From: Paenibacillus sp. cl123
GTDB lineage: Bacteria > Bacillota > Bacilli > Paenibacillales > NBRC-103111
DNA: 64,000 nt
Direction: 5' to 3'
NCBI RefSeq assembly: GCF_900101595.1
Contig: NZ_FMYY01000002.1
Location: 62,001 to 126,000 of the forward strand
Each line of letters opens with the position of its first letter. Positions within the stretch are counted from its first letter, which is position 1. The notes below the pieces were generated by a model, which saw nothing but the letters and a program-made list of their open reading frames with translations, was not told where the DNA came from and ran no database searches. Made by a program: the position numbers and the translations under genes. This document shows, one piece after another, positions 7,576-15,952 of this stretch.

Positions 7576-8940
7576 ATGTACAAACGGCTAAGCATCGTCA
7601 TGTTCCCGATTCTGCTGATCGCCTTGATCGGAACCGGATTTTGGGGGTATTTGGAGCATCAGGAGAAAAACTCGGTATTGATCAAGGCGGAGAACCAATA
7701 TCAGCGGGCATTCCACGATTTGTCCTTCCATGTGGACAAGCTGCACAATGAGCTGGGAAATACGCTGGCTGTCAATTCCACGTCGCAGGACGCCTATAAG
7801 AAAGGGCTCATCAATGTCTGGCGCATTACGAGTCAGGCTCAAAATGAAATCAGCCAATTGCCGCTGACCCTGCTTCCTTTTAACAAAACAGAGGAATTTC
7901 TGGCGAATATTTCGAACTTTGCCTATCGGGCGGCCGTACGCGATCTCAGCAAGCAGCCCCTGTCCGAGGATGAGATGAAGACGCTGACGGCGCTTTACGA
8001 TCATTCGAGCCAGATAGCGAAAGATCTGCGCGAGGTTCAATCTACGGTCATGCAGCAGAACCTGCGCTGGATGGATGTTGAGCTTGCTCTGGCTACGGAG
8101 AAGGAGCCGCAGGATAACGCGATTATCGACGGCTTCGCAACGGTGGACAAGAAGGTAAGCGAATATCCGGAGATTAACTGGAGCCCTGCGATCATGAGCA
8201 TGCAGCAAAGTCTGAACCGCAACATGACCATGCTCAGCGGCAGCGAAGTGAGCGCGGATGAGATCAAGACCAAAGCCGCCCAGTTCCTTGGGCTCGCCGA
8301 CGCGGGAGCGGTTCAGGTGGTAGAGAACGGCACGGGCACGGAATATCAATCGTACAGCGCCTATGTTCCGAAGGAAGGCACGCAGGACGGCGCGCATCTT
8401 GATTATTCCAAAAAAGGCGGCCAGCTTCTCTGGTACAGCGCGGCCCGCGATGTAGGCACCAAGCAGTTGGACCTCAGGCAGGCGCGCGACATCTCGGCGC
8501 AGTTTCTGGACGACCATGGCTATCCCGGCATGACCGCGGTCAGCTATGACGAGTACAGCAATGTCGCCAATATCACGTTTGCGTCGCGCAATAACGAAGT
8601 GATCAACTACTTGGAGAAAGTGGCGGTAAAAGTTGCGATGGACAACGGAGAAGTGACCGGTCTGGAAGCATCGGATTATGTATATGACAAGAAAGACCGC
8701 CAGCTTGCTCCTCCCAAGCTCTCTCAGGAGGAGGCCAGACAGACGCTGAGTCCGAAATTCGAAGCGGAAAGCGTACGAATGGCCCTGATTCGCAACGATA
8801 TTGAGGAAGAGGTGCTCTGCTACCAGTTTATCGGGCGGGTAAACGGAGGGCTTTACCGGATCTATGTCAACGCCGACAGCGGCGCTCAGGAGAAGATCGA
8901 TCACATACGTACGGAGGAAGCCCAAGTCACGCAAACCTGA
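7576..8940 (+). CDS. ypeB: Germination protein YpeB
   Basis: YpeB is a forespore membrane protein needed for the cortex-lytic enzyme SleB to be stable and localised in the spore; the two protect each other. The 454-residue protein has an N-terminal membrane anchor (about residues 5-25), a helical central region and C-terminal PepSY-like repeats (about residues 240-445), the standard YpeB layout and length. GAAGGGAG lies about 10 nt upstream of the ATG. Unusually, sleB is not next to it, so its partner must be encoded elsewhere or lost. A stem-loop follows the stop codon. Confidence 0.92.
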   Translation: MYKRLSIVMFPILLIALIGTGFWGYLEHQEKNSVLIKAENQYQRAFHDLSFHVDKLHNELGNTLAVNSTSQDAYKKGLINVWRITSQAQNEISQLPLTLLPFNKTEEFLANISNFAYRAAVRDLSKQPLSEDEMKTLTALYDHSSQIAKDLREVQSTVMQQNLRWMDVELALATEKEPQDNAIIDGFATVDKKVSEYPEINWSPAIMSMQQSLNRNMTMLSGSEVSADEIKTKAAQFLGLADAGAVQVVENGTGTEYQSYSAYVPKEGTQDGAHLDYSKKGGQLLWYSAARDVGTKQLDLRQARDISAQFLDDHGYPGMTAVSYDEYSNVANITFASRNNEVINYLEKVAVKVAMDNGEVTGLEASDYVYDKKDRQLAPPKLSQEEARQTLSPKFEAESVRMALIRNDIEEEVLCYQFIGRVNGGLYRIYVNADSGAQEKIDHIRTEEAQVTQT

Positions 8941-8961
8941 TGGCCGAATCCCACTCCGGAC

Positions 8962-8991
8962 AATAATCCGCGGCAGCTGCTGCGGATTATT
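8962..8991. terminator. Hairpin after ypeB
   Basis: AATAATCCGC (8962-8971) and GCGGATTATT (8982-8991) form a perfect 10-bp stem with a 10-nt loop. The T tract is short, so termination may be inefficient. Confidence 0.6.
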
Positions 8992-9097
8992 TGGCATGCG
9001 GCGGAGAGGGGCCCGGGACCCGGTTATGATGCAGGCAGCGGCGGATTAATTAGTTCCGGCAGAACGGACAAATTGATCTTTCCATATTCCGAAGGCA

Positions 9098-9106
9098 TGT
9101 TATAAT
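9098..9106 (+). promoter_or_regulatory. Extended -10 promoter of ypfA
   Basis: TGTTATAAT (9098-9106) is a perfect extended -10. The -35 region is weak (TTTCCA at 9079 with a 16-bp spacer). Confidence 0.55.
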
Positions 9107-9163
9107 AGAAGATACTTATAGTTCTAAAGTACTGTTAACGATTCGGTCAGGAGGTTTCCAAGC

Positions 9164-9817
9164 TTGCTTCCCAAGGTCAATTCCATTTTACATATACAGG
9201 TGAACTCCATTGACGAGGAGGAGGCCCGGCAGGAGTACAAGTCTCGCATCGCCGATGTGACGGAGGATCACATCAGCATGGAGGTGCCGCTGCATGAGGC
9301 ATCAGGCCGGCTCAAGCGCTTGTATCCCGGCGACGAGCTTTCGATTTACTTTATTACGGACGGCGGAGTCAAAAATTATTTCAGCTCATCCGTTATCGGA
9401 TTCAACGACGATGTCATCCGGCTTGTCCAGATCAAGAAGCCGGCTGCGGAATCGATCACGAAGATTCAACGCCGCAATTTCCTTCGCGTGCCTGCGGAAG
9501 TGGATATTGCCGTCCGTCTAAGCGATAACTATCAATTTGTCGCCATGACGGACGATGTGGGCGGCGGCGGCATTTCATTCGTATGCGAAGGCCATATTCC
9601 TGTCAGGAATGCGCAGGCGGTCGGATGCTGGCTTCTGCTCCCGTTCAAGAACGGAACGATCGAGCATGTGCCGTTCAAAAGCGAAGTTGTCCGGGTTAAA
9701 CCGCTGGAGACGGGAAGGCAGCAGGTAATGCTCCGTTTCTCGGAGATTGCGGAGAGCGACCGGCAGAAGGTTATTCGCTATTGTTTTGAGCGGCAATTCG
9801 ATTTCCGTAAAAAATAA
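9164..9817 (+). CDS. ypfA: PilZ-domain c-di-GMP receptor, YpfA/MotI type
   Basis: The 217-residue protein has an N-terminal YcgR-like flagellar-brake domain (about 1-100) and a C-terminal PilZ domain (about 103-213). PilZ proteins bind cyclic di-GMP; Bacillus YpfA (DgrA/MotI) then acts as a clutch on the flagellar stator. The arginine motif QRRNFLR is present. The second motif reads DDVGGGGIS, so the usual D/NxSxxG serine is Gly. Translation starts at TTG 9164, 9 nt after CAGGAGG. The position between ypeB and ypfB matches Bacillus. Confidence 0.88.
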   Translation: MLPKVNSILHIQVNSIDEEEARQEYKSRIADVTEDHISMEVPLHEASGRLKRLYPGDELSIYFITDGGVKNYFSSSVIGFNDDVIRLVQIKKPAAESITKIQRRNFLRVPAEVDIAVRLSDNYQFVAMTDDVGGGGISFVCEGHIPVRNAQAVGCWLLLPFKNGTIEHVPFKSEVVRVKPLETGRQQVMLRFSEIAESDRQKVIRYCFERQFDFRKK

Positions 9818-9883
9818 CCGGTGACATAATATCCAGTTTATGGGGGGACACTACAGTCAACCTTAAAGTTGGAGATGGCCTAG

Positions 9884-10123
9884 ATGAGTCGAAAGAACTA
9901 CGAAAGCAGGCAAGAAAGCTACGAGCAATTGTTTGTTCAATATTCAGGACGGGTGGAGAAGGCGCTGGCCGGTCTGCTGATCGTCTTTCTTGCCGCGCTG
10001 CTTGTTTCCCAGTTTTTGCTGCTGTTTCCTCCGGTCCGGGAGATGCTCGTGAAGGTGGAGAAATTGGAGGGGCGCTCCTATACGTACGGCTCTTTTTCTC
10101 AAGAGCGGGGAGAGGCTGATTAG
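9884..10123 (+). CDS. ypfB: YpfB-like small membrane protein (DUF5359)
   Basis: This is a 79-residue protein with a charged N-terminus, one membrane helix at about residues 27-49 and a short polar tail. It lies between ypfA and cmk, exactly where Bacillus has ypfB, and size and topology agree. GGAGATGG is upstream of the ATG. The function is not known in any organism that I can name. Confidence 0.75.
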   Translation: MSRKNYESRQESYEQLFVQYSGRVEKALAGLLIVFLAALLVSQFLLLFPPVREMLVKVEKLEGRSYTYGSFSQERGEAD

Positions 10124-10142
10124 GCGCGTCGAACGTTGTCTT

Positions 10143-10172
10143 TTGCATTTTTCGAGAAACCTATGGTATAAT
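10143..10172 (+). promoter_or_regulatory. Sigma-A promoter of the cmk operon
   Basis: TTGCAT (10143-10148), an 18-bp spacer and TATAAT (10167-10172) lie about 75 bp upstream of cmk. Confidence 0.65.
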
Positions 10173-10246
10173 TTTCTTCGTTCAAGGCCTCGGCCTGTTT
10201 TTTTAAGATTGTTTGTCCGTTTTTAATGAGGTTAGGAGGCCGCAAC

Positions 10247-10927
10247 TTGGAGAAGTTTAACATCGCAATCGACGGTCCGGCAGGCGCTGGCAAGAGTACG
10301 ATCGCCCGATTGGTGGCGGGGGCTCTCGGATTCGTGTATGTGGATACCGGAGCTATGTACAGAGCGGTGACCTGGAGGATTTTAGAGGAGGGCCTTCAAC
10401 CCGATCAGACGGATGAGATGATCTCGCTTACACAGCAGACCGATATTCGTCTTGCTCCCGGGCAGAACGGACAAGCCGTATTTGTCGACGGGCGAGAGGT
10501 AACGGGGATGATTCGCTCTCCTGAAGTTACGGGTAATGTATCTCGTATATCGGCAATTGCCGGCATACGGGCTGTACTGACCCGCAAGCAGAAGGAAATG
10601 GCCGCGGGCCTGGGCATCGTCATGGACGGCCGCGATATCGGGAGCCACGTGCTGCCTGACGCGGAAGTGAAGGTGTTCCTGACGGCAAGCGTCCGTATCC
10701 GGGCAGAGCGGCGTCTGAAGGAAATTCGTGATTCCCAGCCGGGCGTCACCCTGGAGCAGTTGATGAGCGACATTGCCCAGCGCGATCGCATGGACGAGCA
10801 GCGTGAAGCTTCTCCGCTGGTCAAGGCGCCCGATGCGGTTCTGATTGACACGAGCGACTTGTCGATTGACGAAGTTGTTCACCGTATTCTGGAATTGGCG
10901 GGCAGCCGAGTCGGTGGAGGGAAATAA
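10247..10927 (+). CDS. cmk: Cytidylate kinase
   Basis: Cmk phosphorylates CMP and dCMP to the diphosphates for nucleic acid and phospholipid precursor supply. The 226-residue protein shows the P-loop GPAGAGKST, the CMP-binding YVDTGAMYRA and GRDIGSHVLPDA segments, and the lid RLKEIR. The start is TTG at 10247, 7 nt after AGGAGG. The start of plsC is 3 bp past its stop, so cmk and plsC form an operon. Confidence 0.95.
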   Translation: MEKFNIAIDGPAGAGKSTIARLVAGALGFVYVDTGAMYRAVTWRILEEGLQPDQTDEMISLTQQTDIRLAPGQNGQAVFVDGREVTGMIRSPEVTGNVSRISAIAGIRAVLTRKQKEMAAGLGIVMDGRDIGSHVLPDAEVKVFLTASVRIRAERRLKEIRDSQPGVTLEQLMSDIAQRDRMDEQREASPLVKAPDAVLIDTSDLSIDEVVHRILELAGSRVGGGK

Positions 10928-10930
10928 GTT

Positions 10931-11515
10931 ATGTTGTATCGCTTTTTGCGAGGCATTTTCCGGCTGATGTTCTCTCTGATGTTTCGCGTGCGCGCGGAAG
11001 GGCAGGAGCATATCCCGGCAACGGGCGGCGTGGTGCTGTGCGCCAATCACACGAGCAATTGGGATCCCCCGATGCTTGGCAGTCCGCTCGAGCGCAAGGT
11101 TCATTACATGGCCAAGGCGGAATTATTCGCGCTTCCGGTACTGAAGCAGGTGCTGCCCCGTATCGGCGCATTTCCTGTCAAGCGAGGCGGCGTCAGCAAG
11201 GATTCCATCCGCTTGTCGCTGCAGCTTCTCAGAAGCGGCGAGATCATCGGCGTCTTTCCCGAAGGCACGCGCAGCAATGCGGGCGGTATGGGCAAAAAAG
11301 GTGCGGCCTCTCTCGCGATCAAATCGGGTGCTGCCGTGATACCGGCGGCGATTATCGGCAATTATTCATTATTTCGTCCGATGAAGATCGTATACGGCCC
11401 GCCGATTGATCTTAGCGAGTTTGCGGACGCCGGCTCCGAAGGTCTGGAGCAGGCGACCGATAAGATTATGAGCACGATTCGACAGATGGTCCGCCAGCAC
11501 GCATCGAACCTGTGA
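10931..11515 (+). CDS. plsC: 1-acyl-sn-glycerol-3-phosphate acyltransferase
   Basis: PlsC transfers the second acyl chain to make phosphatidic acid, the branch-point lipid. This 194-residue protein has an N-terminal hydrophobic anchor, the catalytic HX4D motif (NHTSNWDP), the FPVKRGG acceptor-binding block and FPEGTRS. It is tightly linked to cmk. The next step upstream in this pathway, PlsY, is also in this window at 17.3 kb. Confidence 0.93.
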   Translation: MLYRFLRGIFRLMFSLMFRVRAEGQEHIPATGGVVLCANHTSNWDPPMLGSPLERKVHYMAKAELFALPVLKQVLPRIGAFPVKRGGVSKDSIRLSLQLLRSGEIIGVFPEGTRSNAGGMGKKGAASLAIKSGAAVIPAAIIGNYSLFRPMKIVYGPPIDLSEFADAGSEGLEQATDKIMSTIRQMVRQHASNL

Positions 11516-11609
11516 AATGGTGGCATACTGTAGAAAATGAGGAAACAAGCTTTATTTTTATTTAAATACACATCACCTGTCGTTTAGGTCGTTAAGGAGG
11601 AAACTAACC

Positions 11610-12842
11610 ATGTCTGATGAAATCAAAGTAGACCAAGAGCTTCAAGAGGAACAAAACGTCGAGGTATCCCAAGAGGAATCGATGGCCAATGTGAACATCC
11701 TGAAAAAGGGTGATATCGTCAAAGGCAAAGTGATCAAGGTGGAAGCCGAGCAAGCCGTTGTGGATGTAGGCTACAAATATGACGGCGTCGTTCCGCTTCG
11801 CGAGCTGTCTTCCGTAACGCTTGACAATGCCGGCGAAGGCGTGGAAATCGGTCAAGAGATCGAGTTGAAGGTACTCCAAATCAATGATCATAAAGAAACG
11901 CTGGTCCTGTCCAAGCGTGCCATCCAAGGCGAAAAAGCCTGGGAGAAGCTCTCTGCAGACATGGAAAACAAAACGATCCTGGAAGCCAAGGTTGCCGAAG
12001 TTGTCAAAGGCGGTCTGGTCGTAGACGTGGGCTTGCGCGGTTTTGTGCCGGCTTCGATGGTCGAGCGTAATTTTGTCGAAGATTTCAGCGATTACAAAGG
12101 CCGCACGCTTCGCCTGCGCGTGAAGGAAATGGACAAAGAGAAAAACAAAGTGATTCTCTCCCAAAAAGACGTGCTGGATGAAGAGTTCGAAGCCAAGAAA
12201 CACGAAGTGCTGGGCCAATTGAGCGTTGGACAACAGCTGACCGGTACGGTTCAGCGTTTGACGCAATTCGGCGCCTTCGTCGATATCGGCGGCGTAGACG
12301 GACTGGTTCATATCTCCGAGATGGCTTGGCATCATGTGGAAACTCCTTCCGAAGTTGTGAAGGAAGGCGACCAAGTACAAGTGCAAGTGCTGAAGGTTGA
12401 CCCGGCTAACGAGCGCATCTCGCTCAGCATCAAAGCGACTCAGCCTGGTCCTTGGGAGCAAGTGGCAGGCAGCATCAATGTTGGAGATATCGTAACCGGT
12501 ACGGTTAAGCGTCTGGTTCAATTCGGCGCATTTATCGAAGTGGCTCCGGGCGTGGAAGGTCTTGTGCATATTTCCCAAATCTCCCACCGTCACATCGGCA
12601 CTCCGCATGAAGTGCTGAAGGAAGGTCAAGAGGTTCAAGTTAAAGTTCTGGATGTGAATCCAGCCGAAAAACGCGTTTCTCTCAGCATCAAGGAAACGGA
12701 AGAAGCACCTGCACGCGAGCCGAAGCAAGAACGCGAGCGCGCTCCGAGACGCGAAAGAGAGTCTGTCTCCCATGAAGAAATGCAAGGTCTGAACCTGACG
12801 CTCGGCGAGCGTTTCGGTGACAAGCTGAGCAAGTTCAAATAA
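11610..12842 (+). CDS. ypfD: S1-domain protein YpfD (30S ribosomal protein S1 homologue)
   Basis: The 410-residue protein has an acidic N-terminus, then four S1 RNA-binding domains at about residues 30-102, 118-188, 205-274 and 291-360. The last two carry the strong S1 signature (QFGAFVDIGGVDGLVHIS and QFGAFIEVAPGVEGLVHIS). The tail is rich in Arg and Glu. In low-GC Firmicutes this shorter S1 homologue is not a firmly bound ribosomal protein and its role in translation is unclear. AAGGAGG lies about 9 nt before the ATG. Placement between cmk/plsC and fni matches Bacillus. Confidence 0.93.
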   Translation: MSDEIKVDQELQEEQNVEVSQEESMANVNILKKGDIVKGKVIKVEAEQAVVDVGYKYDGVVPLRELSSVTLDNAGEGVEIGQEIELKVLQINDHKETLVLSKRAIQGEKAWEKLSADMENKTILEAKVAEVVKGGLVVDVGLRGFVPASMVERNFVEDFSDYKGRTLRLRVKEMDKEKNKVILSQKDVLDEEFEAKKHEVLGQLSVGQQLTGTVQRLTQFGAFVDIGGVDGLVHISEMAWHHVETPSEVVKEGDQVQVQVLKVDPANERISLSIKATQPGPWEQVAGSINVGDIVTGTVKRLVQFGAFIEVAPGVEGLVHISQISHRHIGTPHEVLKEGQEVQVKVLDVNPAEKRVSLSIKETEEAPAREPKQERERAPRRERESVSHEEMQGLNLTLGERFGDKLSKFK

Positions 12843-12869
12843 GGTTTAGGACGAAAAGAGGGAACCAGG

Positions 12870-13955
12870 GTGCGCATTCCAAGGAAGATGGAGCATGTTC
12901 ATCATGCTCTCCAGCTAGGTCAGAGCGGCCGTCATGGGCTGGATGACATCAAGCTTATTCCTAATTGCCTCCCCGGCACTTCGGCGGAACAAATCGTATG
13001 GTCTACTCGAATCGGCGAACTCTCTCTGAGTTCGCCGATTATTATTAATGCGATGACTGGCGGTGCAAGGGAGACGGAGGAAATCAACCGGGAGCTGGCT
13101 ATCGCCGCCCGGGAAACAGGTCTTGCCATGGCGGTAGGCTCGCAGATGTCGGCAATCCGCAACGAAGAGGTTGCTTCCAGCTATCGCGTCGTCCGCGAGA
13201 TGAATCCGGGCGGGATCGTATTCGGCAATTTGGGCAGCGAGGCTACGGCCGAGCAAGCGGAGCGGGCCGTTCACATGATCCGAGCCGACGCGCTCCAGAT
13301 TCATCTGAACGTGATGCAGGAGCTGATCATGCCGGAAGGAGACCGTCATTTTACCGGGATGCTGGAGCGAATCCTGCGCATCGCAGAAACTGTCGGCGTA
13401 CCCGTAATAGTGAAGGAAGTCGGCTTCGGTATGGCGCGGGAAAGCGCGGAGGCTTTGCTCGAAGCGGGAGTGCGGATCATAGATGTCGGAGGCAGGGGAG
13501 GAACCAACTTCGCTGCTATTGAGAATGCCCGCCGCAAGCAGCCCTATAATTGGCTGAATGACTGGGGGGCGACCACATCCGTTTCTCTTCTGGAAGTGCT
13601 GGAAGCCGTGCGGCGGATGAACCATACAGGCCAGATCCAGCCGTCCGTTATCGCCACCGGAGGCATCGTCGGCGCGCTGGATATTGCCAAAGCGCTCATA
13701 CTCGGCGCTTCGGCCGTAGGGATGGCCGGGGCGATGCTGCGTGTCCAGCGGGCCGAAGGCACCGAAGCGCTTATCGCTTATATTCGGGCGCTTCACGAAG
13801 ATTTGGGCCTTGTGATGACCGCACTCGGAGCGCCTGATCTGGCGGCGCTTCACCATGTGCCGGTCGTTGTCGGCGGGGAGACGGCGGCATGGTGCGCAGC
13901 CAGGGGAATCGATATCCGCACACTTGCGAGCCGCAACGGTTACAGCTACAGCTAA
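12870..13955 (+). CDS. fni: Isopentenyl-diphosphate delta-isomerase, type 2
   Basis: This FMN-dependent enzyme interconverts isopentenyl and dimethylallyl diphosphate, supplying the allylic starter for polyprenyl synthesis (compare hepS/hepT in this window). The 361-residue protein shows RKMEHVHHAL, the NAMTGGA segment, LQIHLNVMQE, the IDVGGRGGTNF phosphate-binding loop and ATGGIVGALDIAKAL. It starts with GTG at 12870, with only a moderate GGGAACCAGG site upstream. It lies 27 bp after ypfD. Confidence 0.95.
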   Translation: MRIPRKMEHVHHALQLGQSGRHGLDDIKLIPNCLPGTSAEQIVWSTRIGELSLSSPIIINAMTGGARETEEINRELAIAARETGLAMAVGSQMSAIRNEEVASSYRVVREMNPGGIVFGNLGSEATAEQAERAVHMIRADALQIHLNVMQELIMPEGDRHFTGMLERILRIAETVGVPVIVKEVGFGMARESAEALLEAGVRIIDVGGRGGTNFAAIENARRKQPYNWLNDWGATTSVSLLEVLEAVRRMNHTGQIQPSVIATGGIVGALDIAKALILGASAVGMAGAMLRVQRAEGTEALIAYIRALHEDLGLVMTALGAPDLAALHHVPVVVGGETAAWCAARGIDIRTLASRNGYSYS

Positions 13956-14029
13956 CCTTCATAAAACTTCATACGGAAAGCCATACTAAGGAAAAAGAGA
14001 GGACTTAAGCTTTTTCCAAGGTGACGCGA

Positions 14030-14659
14030 ATGATGAATGCAGGGTATGTTTCCTTGCTGCTGGCACTCATTGCCATGATCCTGTTCGCCAGCGGCTGGAA
14101 GGACTATCTTATAAGAGGTATTACTCCTACGAGTCTACTTCTTTTTTTTATTTCCTGGATTGCGCTTGCGCTGCTGCGGGTAGATTCGCACTTGGGCGGT
14201 ATTCGCCTTCATGGTCCGGCGTGGGTATACGGAGCTTTGTTTGCGTATATGTGGATTCGAGCCCGGGGCGGCCTGCTGCGCTTCCATCTGTTGTCCGTTT
14301 CCATGCTGCTCGGCGCGTTGTATTTTTTCCTGACCGAGATGCTGCACCTGATGCCCACTCTGATCATAGGAAATGTGCCGCTGACGGTCTCCCTGTGCAT
14401 CGGTCTGCTGAACGCGATGCTGCTTCGGCTGCCGGCCATGCAGATTGCCGCCGTGTCGGGAGGTTTGCTGTTTGGCGAAGCCGTAGGCTTGTATATGCAT
14501 CAGGGCATGGCAGCGGGCGAACTGGGAACGCCGGCGTTCCACGATCTCTGGTGGCTGAGCGCGTTCATATCGCGAGCCGGCTCGCTTGTTCTGGAAGCTC
14601 TCGCAGCAAGCCTGAGACGGGTGTGGCGTATGATCAGCGGCCTGCTGAAGATCCGTTGA
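14030..14659 (+). CDS. yphA: YphA-like multi-pass membrane protein
   Basis: This is a 209-residue very hydrophobic protein with about six membrane segments and no catalytic motif that I recognise. I chose the ATG at 14030 with AAGGTG 6 nt upstream; a GTG at 14021 overlaps that site. The location between fni and the YIEGIA/der region corresponds to Bacillus yphA, also of unknown function, and the symbol rests on position and topology only. Confidence 0.6.
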   Translation: MMNAGYVSLLLALIAMILFASGWKDYLIRGITPTSLLLFFISWIALALLRVDSHLGGIRLHGPAWVYGALFAYMWIRARGGLLRFHLLSVSMLLGALYFFLTEMLHLMPTLIIGNVPLTVSLCIGLLNAMLLRLPAMQIAAVSGGLLFGEAVGLYMHQGMAAGELGTPAFHDLWWLSAFISRAGSLVLEALAASLRRVWRMISGLLKIR

Positions 14660-14700
14660 AAGGATACGTCCCGCACGGCGAAATCACGGAGGTGTCTCAA

Positions 14701-15618
14701 GTGTGGACTTGGATGATTGAACAACAATTGACAGTAGGGATAGCCATGGGCGTCGTGTTCGGTATCGGAGCCCGCATCTTGATGCTGCGGACGGACTACC
14801 GGCAGTATCCGACTTACCCGCACGGGAAAATCATCCATCTCTCTCTTGGCGTTATTGCTGCGGGCTTGGGAGCGGTGGCGGTACCATCGCTGCTGGAGAA
14901 AAATTATACGGCCGTCACTTTTCTGGCTATGGCGGCCCAGCAGTTCCGGGACGTGCGCAATATGGAGCGCAATACGCTCAGCAAGATTGACAGTCTCGAG
15001 CTTGTCCCCCGCGGCGCGACGTATATTGAAGGGATCGCGATGGTGTTCGAAGGGCGTAACTATCTCGTTATTTTTACGGCGTTCGTGACGTCCTTCATCA
15101 GTATCGTCTTCGCCTGGTACTGGGGCATAGCGGCTGGACTCGCAGCGATGGCGGTCACGAACTATTTCAAAACCGGCAAAAATCTGTCCCACATCGCCGA
15201 TGTAGCGATCGGAGAGGTGAGGCTGGACGGGCCGAATCTGTTCGTTGATTCCATCTACATCATGAATGTCGGCTTGGAGAATACGCAGCAGGCGATCCGT
15301 GAGCATGCGCTGGGTCTCGTATTTACGCCGAAAAATAGAAACGCCAGAGTGACGCTGGCCAACCCCGGTCAGCGCCAGGCTATCCTGCATGATCTGTCCA
15401 CGATTATGGGGGTTTACCGGGACGAAGGGGAGCCGTCGCTGCTGCCTTTGGCCAAGCTGGATATGAAGGACGGGAGGCTGGCTGTACTGCTTCTGCCGCA
15501 GGAGCGCAACCCTGAAAAGGCACGGCGCGTAGGGCTTGCTTCGCCGATCCTGGAGAGCGCCGTGCGGATGCCGTCGGAAGCCGACCAACAGACTGCAGAC
15601 GGAAAGGCGGGTGGATGA
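14701..15618 (+). CDS. YIEGIA-family membrane protein
   Basis: The 305-residue protein contains the family hallmark YIEGIA (near residue 109). It has N-terminal membrane helices at about residues 9-25 and 45-62, a second pair at about 115-155, and a C-terminal soluble domain. The YIEGIA family is associated with sporulating Firmicutes; its biochemical role is not known to me. GTG at 14701 is the start, 6 nt after GGAGGTG; the frame stays open upstream but there it only shadows yphA. The next small gene starts 1 nt after its stop, so the two are translationally coupled. Confidence 0.85.
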   Translation: MWTWMIEQQLTVGIAMGVVFGIGARILMLRTDYRQYPTYPHGKIIHLSLGVIAAGLGAVAVPSLLEKNYTAVTFLAMAAQQFRDVRNMERNTLSKIDSLELVPRGATYIEGIAMVFEGRNYLVIFTAFVTSFISIVFAWYWGIAAGLAAMAVTNYFKTGKNLSHIADVAIGEVRLDGPNLFVDSIYIMNVGLENTQQAIREHALGLVFTPKNRNARVTLANPGQRQAILHDLSTIMGVYRDEGEPSLLPLAKLDMKDGRLAVLLLPQERNPEKARRVGLASPILESAVRMPSEADQQTADGKAGG

Positions 15619-15619
15619 G

Positions 15620-15811
15620 ATGGGGAAGATTCGGGCTATTGTGACCATTCACAAGGAGCAAGTGGCAGGCGGGGCTCCGATCTTCATCGTGGACAATGAG
15701 CAGGAGCGGCAGCAAACGGCCTTCCGGCTGGAGAAAATTTTGGATGCAGCCGCTCATGATCTGCAAAATGGAACGATGATTATCGTCCAGCACGGCGGCG
15801 GGACGGAGTAG
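15620..15811 (+). CDS. Small partner protein of the YIEGIA gene
   Basis: This 63-residue protein (MGKIRAIVTIHKEQV at the start) begins one base after the YIEGIA stop codon. Its size and tight linkage fit the small proteins annotated as capping-complex subunits for YIEGIA proteins; I recall that annotation but cannot verify it here. The sequence alternates short beta and helical segments and has no membrane helix, so it probably binds the soluble part of its neighbour. Confidence 0.7.
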   Translation: MGKIRAIVTIHKEQVAGGAPIFIVDNEQERQQTAFRLEKILDAAAHDLQNGTMIIVQHGGGTE

Positions 15812-15859
15812 CGCTCCGGCCTGCCAAACGGCCTAAAGGACCGCAAATCGGGCACTCGG

Positions 15860-15888
15860 TTTACTTGCCTGGTTTCCTTTGATATAAT
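15860..15888 (+). promoter_or_regulatory. Sigma-A promoter of der
   Basis: TTTACT (15860-15865), a 17-bp spacer and TATAAT (15883-15888) lie 65 bp upstream of der. Confidence 0.65.
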
Positions 15889-15952
15889 ATGTTGTTGATA
15901 TTACACCAGATTTTGGATCGACTGAAGCGGTTTAGCGAAGGGACTGAAGTTC

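Noticed and set aside
7314..7751. 145-codon rightward frame upstream of and into ypeB
   Set aside because: More than a third lies out of frame inside ypeB, there is no ribosome binding site, and the residue composition (Arg, Ser, Pro, Thr) is not protein-like.
7588..8997. 469-codon leftward open frame
   Set aside because: It is the antisense shadow of ypeB; its composition (Arg, Leu, Val, His) is typical of reverse-frame translation.
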